Source: an uncultured Selenomonadaceae bacterium
GTDB lineage: Bacteria > Bacillota > Negativicutes > Selenomonadales > Selenomonadaceae
Reading direction: 5' to 3'
DNA: 6,559 bases
Assembly (NCBI GenBank): GCA_905235425.1
Contig: CAJOKY010000130.1
Coordinates: 1-6,559, forward strand
This document shows positions 1 through 5,390 of this stretch, one piece after another. The notes beneath the pieces were generated by a model, which saw nothing but the letters and a program-made list of their open reading frames with translations, did no database searches and was not told the DNA's origin. The translations under genes and the position numbers were made by a program. Within the stretch, counting starts at the first letter, position 1. Every line of letters begins with the position of its first letter.

Positions 1-615
1 CTTCATAAAATCGGGTTGAAAGTCGGCACGATTTACCAAAAAGATGATTATTCAGAACCTGCCGATAAAGTTTTGTCACACGACCCCGCGCCAGGTACAA
101 AGATAAATCGCGGTCAAAATGTCGATTTAACGGTATCGAAAGGCGGCGCAGTTATTGCGGTTACCGAGCCTGAATATAGTAGCACTGAACAATCTAATTC
201 TGCACAATATGAAAAAACCTATGTACCCGATGTTTACGCCGCAAGCTACGAATCTGCGCGGGCAGGTATTGAAGAGCGCGGCTTGAAAGTAGGTTCTGTG
301 ACATATCGGTCAAGTGAACAGGCAGAAGGTACGGTGCTTAGTCAAATTCCGTCGCCGGATACAAATGTTGATGTAGGATCAAGCGTCGATTTAATTTTAT
401 CCAAACACGAAGACCCGCCGGTTTATTCGGATGAGCCGGAAGTTTTCGGCGGTAATGAATCTACAAATTACAATAACAATTACAGTAATGATAATGGCAG
501 CAGTTATGTTGAGCCGGAACCTGCGTCAAGTTACAGTTATGAGCCGCCGCCGCCTCCGCAACCTGAAAATGTTGAGCCGCCTTCGCGTGAAAGCAGCAGT
601 GATAAAAGTAGGTAG
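1..615 (+). CDS. PASTA-domain protein, C-terminal part (5' end outside window)
   Basis: The frame is open from base 1, so the first in-frame TTG (16) is not a credible start and this is the last 204 codons of a longer protein. Two PASTA modules are visible: the first from about residue 1 to 48 (GLKVGTIY ... VLSHDPAPGTKINRGQNVDLTVSKG) and a complete second from about 74 to 136 (YVPDV ... A..GLKVGSV ... VLSQIPSPDT ... VDLILSK). They are joined by a short Ser/Glu-rich linker. A low-complexity tail of about 68 residues follows, rich in Asn, Ser and Tyr, with a PPPPPQP stretch. PASTA modules are extracellular and bind peptidoglycan fragments, classically at the C terminus of PknB/PrkC/StkP-type Ser/Thr kinases or of penicillin-binding proteins. 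Which of these this is cannot be seen here; a kinase is slightly favoured by tandem PASTA repeats. The TAG stop at 613-615 lies at the edge of a heptamer repeat tract, which contributes the last codons. Confidence 0.85.
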   Translation, partial: LHKIGLKVGTIYQKDDYSEPADKVLSHDPAPGTKINRGQNVDLTVSKGGAVIAVTEPEYSSTEQSNSAQYEKTYVPDVYAASYESARAGIEERGLKVGSVTYRSSEQAEGTVLSQIPSPDTNVDVGSSVDLILSKHEDPPVYSDEPEVFGGNESTNYNNNYSNDNGSSYVEPEPASSYSYEPPPPPQPENVEPPSRESSSDKSR

Positions 616-750
616 TTAGAGAGTAGAGAGTAGATTGTAGATTGTAGGTTTTCTACCCTCTACCTCCTACTATCTACTCCCTACCCCCTACCCCCTACTG
701 TCTACTTCCTACTTTCTACCCTCTACTATCTACCCCCTACCCCCTACATT
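609..750. repeat. Heptamer tandem repeat tract 1, inverted (TAGnnnn x5, then CTAnnnn x14)
   Basis: TAG triplets begin at 617, 624, 631, 638 and 645, exactly 7 bp apart, with extra TAGs at 609 and 613 (the stop of the PASTA gene). After a short T run the polarity flips: CTAC begins at 653, 660, 667 and every 7 bp to 744, fourteen units with no register slip. Only the CTAC is fixed; the other three bases vary (CCT, CTC, TAT, TCC, CCC, TGT, TTC, TTT, ATT). The tract fills most of the spacer between the PASTA gene and the MCP promoter. No reading frame fits it. It is comparable in form to cyanobacterial heptamer STRR sequences; homology to those is not implied. Confidence 0.93.
617..683 (+). terminator. 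Possible long imperfect hairpin formed by the two arms of tract 1
   Basis: The TAG arm can fold onto the first CTA units because both share the 7-bp register. Pairable blocks are 644-647/653-656, 637-641/659-663, 629-633/667-671, 621-627/673-679 and 617-619/681-683, about 24 pairs interrupted by small internal loops around a GTTTT loop. It begins directly after the PASTA gene stop, where a terminator or mRNA 3'-end stabilising structure would be expected. It is not a canonical intrinsic terminator: the stem is interrupted, and the nearest T run (762-768) is separated from it by the rest of the CTA array. Pairing was worked out by eye. Confidence 0.35.
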
Positions 751-791
751 TGCGCAGGCTATTTTTTTGTGTGAATAAAATCCCTTTCCCG

Positions 792-820
792 TTGACTTTG
801 AAAATGTTTTTCTATAAAAT
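792..820 (+). promoter_or_regulatory. Candidate sigma70-type promoter for the MCP-binding protein unit
   Basis: TTGACT (792-797) is followed after 17 bp by TAAAAT (815-820); TATAAA at 813-818 is an overlapping alternative with a 15-bp spacer. Transcription would begin near 827, just before the strong AAAGGAGGG at 839-847. It lies in AT-rich sequence between repeat tract 1 and the chemoreceptor gene. I see no clear match to the flagellar/chemotaxis sigma28 consensus (TAAA ... GCCGATAA), so control by the housekeeping sigma factor is inferred. Confidence 0.5.
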
Positions 821-838
821 CCAAATATAAAGATATGC

Positions 839-847
839 AAAGGAGGG
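839..847 (+). promoter_or_regulatory. Strong Shine-Dalgarno sequence, oddly placed for the MCP start
   Basis: AAAGGAGGG is a near-perfect anti-16S match, but no ATG, GTG or TTG in the MCP frame lies at the usual 5-10 nt distance. The first in-frame candidates are TTG at 872 (24 nt away) and GTG at 878. ATG at 876 is in a different frame and opens only a 17-codon ORF ending at 929. The site is certain as a sequence; its assignment to a start is not. Confidence 0.6.
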
Positions 848-871
848 CAGTTTTTTAGGTCGAAAAATTTT

Positions 872-2629
872 TTGGATGTGTCAAAATATTACGAAAGGGG
901 AAAGCTGTACACAAAGACAGCAGGTGTAAAAGTGGGCAACTTGAGTATTCGCCAAAAATTAAACTTTATTTTTGGAATTTTAATTTTGGTTTTTGTCGGC
1001 GTGAGTGCCTATTCTGCATACGCACTTAATACAATTAACGATGGCGCGATGCGTATTGCCACAACGCATTTGCAAAGTGTATTGGCGGCTTCGGATAACG
1101 GCAAGGCTATGGAGCAGTACCGGCAGTTAGAATATTCCATTGTCACGGCGCCTAATCTTACAAGCCGTTCCTATGCCGAAAAGAAAGCGCTTAAACTCGG
1201 AGATCAAATTGATATAACGTTCGACGTACTTGAAAGAAGTATGGAAGGAAACGCAGACGCTAATTTTGAAAGCTTACGCCGGGATTGGAAAAACTACCGC
1301 GAACAGTTCAAAAAAATCACGTACATGGCAAATAATAATCAGAAAACGCAGGCAAGCCAAGTATTGGACAGTTCCCTTGAACAGTTTGAAGAATTGGACG
1401 ACACTTTGGTTAAGGTAATCGACGCGCGAAAAGATTTTATAACCGAAGAGACTCGCATTGCCACTAATGAATACAATACAACGAAAACGCTTTTAATAAT
1501 TGCAGTAATTGCCGTAATCATAATTTCCGGCTTTATGGCGCTTTACCTCAGCCGCTCAATAAATACGTCAATCGAATACCTTATGAACATTGCCGGCGAA
1601 ATTGCAAAAGGCAATTTGAAAGTTGACGTGACGCCGAAAACCAATGACGAGTTCGGACTTTTGACGCGAGCCTTTGCCGATACCGTCAAGCAACTTAAAA
1701 ATTTAATCAGCAATATTACCGAGACGGCGGAAAATCTTGTAAACTTTTCAGAAGAGTTGACGGCAAACGCGGATCAATCTGCGCTTGCAACTCAACAGGT
1801 GGCTAATTCCATAAGCAACGTTGCGGCGAATATGAATCAGCAGGGCGAACAAGTAAACACTTCTGTTGCCGGCATTATGAGCATGTCGGACAATATGACG
1901 AATTTTGAAAAGTTATCTGAATCGTCATCAACGGCGGCTCACCATGTTGAAGACATTGCAGAAAACGGCAGGCAGGCAGTTTCCGGCGCGGTAAAGCAAA
2001 TGGACGCTATCGCGGCATCGGTTACAGAATCTGCGGACGTTATTCGTAAGTTGGCAGAGCGTTCAACCGAAATAAGTCAAATTTCCGATACCATTAGCGA
2101 TATTGCCGAACAGACGAATTTATTGGCGTTAAACGCGGCGATAGAGGCGGCAAGAGCCGGTGAACACGGCAGGGGTTTTGCCGTTGTATCAGACGAAGTA
2201 AGAAAGCTTGCTGAAGGTTGCGGTACGGCGGCGTCGAAAATTGCAGAATTAATCGCAATGATTCAGCAGGAAACAGGTTCAGCCGTTGAAAGAATGGAAA
2301 AAGGCACGGATGACGTTAAAAACGGTCAAGCGGTAGTTGACGAGGCAGGTACTTCTTTTCGCACTATAGCAGATGCGGTAGGCGGTCTTACTGCCAATGC
2401 CGAAAATATTTTAAAAGCCGCGCGTTTATCTGCAGAAAAGGCAAATGATTTAGTCGGTGTTATGGAGGAATTAAATAAAACCAGCAATGCCGTTTCGCAG
2501 GAAGCGGAATCTGTATCGGCGGCGACAGAGCAACTTTCCGCGTCAATGGACGAAATTGCTAACGCCAGTAAAAGTATGTCTGAAATGGCGCAAAAACTTA
2601 AAGAGACTACGACGAAATTTAAGATTTAG
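872..2629 (+). CDS. Methyl-accepting chemotaxis protein (transmembrane chemoreceptor)
   Basis: Membrane receptor that signals through CheW/CheA to the flagellar motor; 585 residues from TTG 872. A first membrane helix (about 31-52, LNFIFGILILVFVG...) is followed by an extracytoplasmic helical region of about 150 residues resembling the four-helix-bundle MCP sensor. A second membrane helix (206-227) leads into a HAMP domain (about 227-280) and a long coiled-coil signalling domain. The conserved hairpin tip is near residues 413-450 (EQTNLLALNAAIEAARAGE..RGFAVVSDEVRKLAE). Just past the tip it reads EGCGTAASK where many receptors have ERS..AAK. No C-terminal CheR-docking pentapeptide is present. 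The start is uncertain: GTG 932 or TTG 941 would place the start immediately before NLSIRQKL, where homologues commonly begin, and would drop 20-23 residues. The TAG stop overlaps the ribosome binding site of the next gene, indicating an operon with the sugar-binding lipoprotein, a plausible ligand-presenting partner. Confidence 0.92.
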   Translation: MDVSKYYERGKLYTKTAGVKVGNLSIRQKLNFIFGILILVFVGVSAYSAYALNTINDGAMRIATTHLQSVLAASDNGKAMEQYRQLEYSIVTAPNLTSRSYAEKKALKLGDQIDITFDVLERSMEGNADANFESLRRDWKNYREQFKKITYMANNNQKTQASQVLDSSLEQFEELDDTLVKVIDARKDFITEETRIATNEYNTTKTLLIIAVIAVIIISGFMALYLSRSINTSIEYLMNIAGEIAKGNLKVDVTPKTNDEFGLLTRAFADTVKQLKNLISNITETAENLVNFSEELTANADQSALATQQVANSISNVAANMNQQGEQVNTSVAGIMSMSDNMTNFEKLSESSSTAAHHVEDIAENGRQAVSGAVKQMDAIAASVTESADVIRKLAERSTEISQISDTISDIAEQTNLLALNAAIEAARAGEHGRGFAVVSDEVRKLAEGCGTAASKIAELIAMIQQETGSAVERMEKGTDDVKNGQAVVDEAGTSFRTIADAVGGLTANAENILKAARLSAEKANDLVGVMEELNKTSNAVSQEAESVSAATEQLSASMDEIANASKSMSEMAQKLKETTTKFKI

Positions 2630-2635
2630 GAGAGG
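2628..2635 (+). promoter_or_regulatory. Ribosome binding site that fixes the lipoprotein start
   Basis: AGGAGAGG overlaps the TAG stop of the MCP gene and ends 8 nt before ATG 2644. This selects that ATG over the in-frame GTG at 2635, which would lie inside the site. The overlap suggests translational coupling of the two genes. Confidence 0.8.
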
Positions 2636-2643
2636 TGCGGACG

Positions 2644-3669
2644 ATGAAATTTCTTACAAAAATTTTTCTTGTAATATTTGCGACTCTCTTAATTACGGGT
2701 TGCGGTTCAACTGAAAATAAGCAAAAACAAGTGGCGTTACTTTTTCCCAATACCAACGCAGGCGGCATTTGGAAACAGGTAGGTGAAACTTGTGAAGCTT
2801 TAATGCGTGATGCAGGTTACGACGCGACGACTCAGTTTTGTACAGACGCCAATGACCAAATCGCGCAGTTAAAAGAATGGATAGCAAAAAAACCTGCCGC
2901 GATTGTCATAGCCGCGCAGGATACAGATGTTTTAGGTGAAACGTTACAAGGCGCCAAAACGGCTGAAATTCCCGTAATAGCTTACGATAGATTGATTATG
3001 CATACAGACGCCATAAGTTATTACGCGTCATTTGAAAATAATTCTGTCGGAGAATTTCAAGCGCGTTACGTCGAAGAGAAATTGAATTTGAAATCCGGCG
3101 CGGGACCTTTCAACATTGAATTTATTGCCGGTTCGCCGGTAGACAGCAACGCGCCGCTTTTCATAAACGGTGCGATTGAATATTTAAAGCCGTACATTGA
3201 CAAAGGGCAGTTGGTAGTTCAATCCGGACAAATTTCCTTTAGAGACATTGCGACGGACGGTTGGAAAAAGGAAAATGCTCAACGTCGTATGGAAGAGATT
3301 TTAAGAAAATATTACGGCGACGGAAAATCTTTACACGTTGTCATAGCGTCAAATGATGATCTTGCCGAAGGATTGATTAACGCAGAGGCGGCGGTAGGTT
3401 ACAGCGGTGCAAAGACGATTGTAACGGGACAAGACGCGAGCGCAAACGGCGTGGCAAATATAAAATCCGGCAAGCAGGCTATGACGATTTACAAAGACCC
3501 TGCCATCTTGTGTGCTAAAATTATTCGTATGGTTAAGGCCGTCGTTGAAGGCAGTCAACCCGCGATTAACGACGTGACAAATATTAAAAATGATATGATG
3601 ACAATTCCCAGTTACCTTTGCATTCCGATTATCGTCGACATTGAAAACATTAATATTGTTAAATATTAG
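2644..3669 (+). CDS. ChvE-like sugar-binding lipoprotein (periplasmic binding protein, type 1 fold)
   Basis: Starts at ATG 2644, giving 341 residues. Residues 1-20 are a lipoprotein signal: a basic start (MKFLTK), a hydrophobic core and a lipobox LITGC with Cys20 as the lipidation site, so the protein is tethered outside the cytoplasmic membrane. The body matches the ChvE/XylF/RbsB sugar-binding family (Peripla_BP_4). Motifs recognised are QVALLFPN near the N terminus, AYDRLI (113-118), YYASFENNSVGEFQA, GPFNIEFIAGSPVDSNA (ending about 170), LKPYIDKGQLVVQSGQ, TGQDA (261-265) and IPSYL (about 321-325). These are close to Agrobacterium ChvE, which binds aldoses and presents them to a chemoreceptor and to VirA. 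No permease or ATPase gene accompanies it; the partner is the MCP gene 14 bp upstream. A sensing role is therefore inferred, with a monosaccharide ligand likely but unproven. The C terminus (..IENINIVKY) looks shorter than in ChvE, and its TAG stop is the first unit of a heptamer repeat tract. Confidence 0.88.
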   Translation: MKFLTKIFLVIFATLLITGCGSTENKQKQVALLFPNTNAGGIWKQVGETCEALMRDAGYDATTQFCTDANDQIAQLKEWIAKKPAAIVIAAQDTDVLGETLQGAKTAEIPVIAYDRLIMHTDAISYYASFENNSVGEFQARYVEEKLNLKSGAGPFNIEFIAGSPVDSNAPLFINGAIEYLKPYIDKGQLVVQSGQISFRDIATDGWKKENAQRRMEEILRKYYGDGKSLHVVIASNDDLAEGLINAEAAVGYSGAKTIVTGQDASANGVANIKSGKQAMTIYKDPAILCAKIIRMVKAVVEGSQPAINDVTNIKNDMMTIPSYLCIPIIVDIENINIVKY

Positions 3670-3775
3670 TGAGTAGTCAGTAGTGAGTAGTAAGTAGTCT
3701 AAATGCTAATGGCTAATGGCTAACAGCTAATGGCTAATCGCTAACAGCTAACAGCTAACAGCTACCTCCTACTGC
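3667..3775. repeat. Heptamer tandem repeat tract 2 between convergent genes (TAGnnnn x5, then CTAnnnn x11)
   Basis: TAG begins at 3667, 3674, 3681, 3688 and 3695 (units TAGTGAG, TAGTCAG, TAGTGAG, TAGTAAG and a partial one). CTA then begins at 3699 and every 7 bp to 3769: CTAAATG, CTAATGG x2, CTAACAG, CTAATGG, CTAATCG, CTAACAG x3, CTACCTC, CTACTGC. The first TAG is the stop codon of the + strand lipoprotein gene. The CTA at 3762-3764 is, on the minus strand, the TAG stop of the FlhB-like gene, so both stops lie in the repeat register. Nine CTAA units carry TAA on the + strand and TTAG on the minus strand, giving stops in all six frames. Confidence 0.95.
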
Positions 3776-4133
3776 CGCGCGCGCGTCTTTGTCTTTGCAA
3801 TTCAAGTTCACGTAAACGCCGCGCCTCAAGTTCACGCCCTTTAGCCTTATCCATTTTGTAGACATACGCCATAACTTCCGCGATAGCTTTATAGAGTTCC
3901 GGCGGAATTTCGCGATCAATATCCAACGCCATAAGCATATTAACCAGCGTCTTGTTTTGATAAACGGGAACGCTGTTTTTTTGTGCCGCTTCCAAAATAT
4001 GCTCGGCGGTATGTCCCTTGCCCTTTGCTATAACGCGCGGCGCTTGGTCTTTTTGCGCGTCGTACTTAAGCGCTACTGCCTGTTTATCGGCAATGTTTTC
4101 GGCATCCTGCTGTACATTTTCTGTTTCGTCCAT
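3762..4133 (-). CDS. FlhB C-terminal-domain homologue (FlhX-like export switch protein)
   Basis: A 123-residue cytoplasmic protein with no membrane segment. Residues about 19-97 match the C-terminal cytoplasmic domain of FlhB/YscU: AVALKYD (19-25), APRVIAKGKGHTAEHILEAA, a VPVYQNKTLVNML segment, and EIPPELYKAIAEVMAYVYKMDK (about 76-97). In FlhB the AVALKYD strand follows the autocleaved NPTH motif; here the aligned residues are ADKQ, so cleavage cannot occur by that route, and the four-helix membrane half is absent. Stand-alone proteins of this type (for example FlhX of Helicobacter, YlqH of Bacillus) are related to flagellar type III export; the role here is inferred. A basic, Arg-rich tail (RRLRELELQRQRRARGSRR) follows. 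The ATG at 4133 is preceded by GGAG with about 8 nt spacing. It lies 21 bp after recF on the same strand, probably co-transcribed. Its last codons and TAG stop come from repeat tract 2. Confidence 0.85.
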   Translation of the reverse strand: MDETENVQQDAENIADKQAVALKYDAQKDQAPRVIAKGKGHTAEHILEAAQKNSVPVYQNKTLVNMLMALDIDREIPPELYKAIAEVMAYVYKMDKAKGRELEARRLRELELQRQRRARGSRR

Positions 4134-4154
4134 GTTACATTCTCCAACTAAATT

Positions 4155-5291
4155 TTACTCAATAGCTTTTAAAGTTCCCGCGCAGACTTCAAAGATTTTT
4201 CCAAAATCCCGCGCAGGAAAATATTTTTTTTCAGTCGCAGTTATCAGCGTTTGAATTTCTTTGCGCTTCAAAAAGATTAAGAGTTGCTCCCTGCGTTCGG
4301 CGTCCAATTCGCTCATAACGTCATCAAGCAACAGTACGGGGTATTCGCCGGTAGCGTGCTTTAAAAATTCCAGCTCCGATAATTTCAGCGATAACGCGGC
4401 GGTACGAAGTTGCCCTTGTGAACCGTAAAGCTTTAATTCCCTGCCGTTTATGAAAAATTTTAAATCGTCCAAATGCGGTCCCCACGTAGTCACGCCGCGT
4501 TCAATGTCCTGCGGTGAAATTTCAAAAATCTTTTTTTCGTACCACTCGCAGAGTTTTTTTGTAAAATCTTCCAAATAAAAATTTTCGCGCGAAACGTCAA
4601 AATCCTTTTCTTTAAAATCGTATGTTACGAAAAATTTTTCATTCTGCGCGGAAATATTTTCACAGGCAACTTTTGAAAAATCATTAAGGGTATCGACGGC
4701 AATTAAACGTTCACGCGTAATCTGCGCGGCGTACTTGGCAAGTTGCAAATTCCACGTGTCAAGGTTATCACGGCGGGCAAAACCTTCACGAATTTTTTTC
4801 AGCAAAGTATTTCTCTGCGCAATGATTTTGTTGTAACGCAAAAGATTTTCATAGTAAACCGGAGACGCTTGAGAAATTTCGGCGTCTAAAAATTTTCGAC
4901 GTTCAGCCGGTGCGCCTTTGAACATAAATAAATCTTCCGGCGAAAATAAAACTGAATTTAAACGCCCGATAAACCCCTTGACGCGTACATAATCGCCGTT
5001 TACAGAGAGTCTGCGGCTTTTTGTATCGGCAGAAATTTCAACGCCGACATCTTGAGATACACCGGCTTTTTCAAAAAATATTTTAATCAGCGTCGCGCCG
5101 TTATCCCACTTGATTAAATCCGTAACCTTCGCCGCACGATAACGCAGTACCGATGAAAAATATATTGACTCTAAAATATTAGTCTTACCCTGCGCGTTTT
5201 TGCCTAAAAAAATATTTATACCGTCGCTTAAGTTTAAATCCAAATTTTCAAAGTTACGGAAGTTTGATAATAAAATTTTTTTAACGAGCAT
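4155..5291 (-). CDS. recF: DNA replication and repair protein RecF
   Basis: SMC/ABC-type ATPase that binds gapped DNA and, with RecO and RecR, loads RecA at single-strand gaps. The protein has 378 residues, near the usual RecF length. The N terminus MLVKKILLSNFRNFENLDL is the family's conserved opening and fixes ATG 5289-5291 as the start. Walker A is GKNAQGKT (30-37). The ABC signature is the RecF-type GSQGQLRT (about 288-296). Walker B and the D-loop are YPVLLLDDVMSELD (about 317-330), followed by TLITAT. All catalytic elements are present, so it should be functional. No convincing Shine-Dalgarno precedes the start; the leader is almost pure A/T. In many bacteria recF sits in dnaA-dnaN-recF-gyrB; here it instead follows a histidine kinase gene and repeat tract 3 and precedes the FlhB-like gene, so it is detached from the origin cluster as far as the window shows. 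Confidence 0.96.
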   Translation of the reverse strand: MLVKKILLSNFRNFENLDLNLSDGINIFLGKNAQGKTNILESIYFSSVLRYRAAKVTDLIKWDNGATLIKIFFEKAGVSQDVGVEISADTKSRRLSVNGDYVRVKGFIGRLNSVLFSPEDLFMFKGAPAERRKFLDAEISQASPVYYENLLRYNKIIAQRNTLLKKIREGFARRDNLDTWNLQLAKYAAQITRERLIAVDTLNDFSKVACENISAQNEKFFVTYDFKEKDFDVSRENFYLEDFTKKLCEWYEKKIFEISPQDIERGVTTWGPHLDDLKFFINGRELKLYGSQGQLRTAALSLKLSELEFLKHATGEYPVLLLDDVMSELDAERREQLLIFLKRKEIQTLITATEKKYFPARDFGKIFEVCAGTLKAIE

Positions 5292-5312
5292 AATTTAAAT
5301 TTTATTTATTAA

Positions 5313-5390
5313 CTACTGACTATTCACTACTAACTACTTACTACCTAACTACTTACTACCTAACTACTTACTACCTCACTACTCACTAAC
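5313..5390. repeat. Heptamer tandem repeat tract 3, including a 15-bp unit x3
   Basis: CTA begins at 5313, 5320, 5327, 5334 and 5341 (7-bp steps), then at 5349, 5356, 5364, 5371, 5379 and 5386 (alternating 8 and 7). The alternation reflects three identical tandem 15-mers, TAACTACTTACTACC, at 5331-5345, 5346-5360 and 5361-5375, followed by a diverged fourth copy (5376-5390). Read on the minus strand it is a TAG array, with no polarity switch. It overlaps the 3' end of the histidine kinase gene by about 30 bp, providing its last codons and TAG stop (5360-5362). It occupies nearly the whole spacer before recF. Confidence 0.95.

Noticed and set aside
609..750. CRISPR array
   Set aside because: Units are 7 bp and contiguous; there are no 25-40 bp direct repeats with unique spacers and no cas genes.
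751..871. Riboswitch, such as a c-di-GMP type, upstream of the MCP gene
   Set aside because: The leader after the predicted transcription start is only about 45 nt and A/T rich; no conserved riboswitch core is recognisable.
876..929. 17-codon ORF (MCQNITKGES...) as a real leader peptide gene
   Set aside because: Too short and poorly spaced from the ribosome binding site to call; kept only as part of the start-site question.
3776..3785. (CG)5 alternating stretch as a Z-DNA or regulatory element
   Set aside because: It lies inside the Arg/Ala codons of the FlhB-like gene tail and is explained by coding.
609..5390. MITE or insertion sequence ends at the repeat tracts
   Set aside because: No terminal inverted repeats bounding a defined element, no target-site duplication seen, and no transposase; tract lengths and unit sequences differ.
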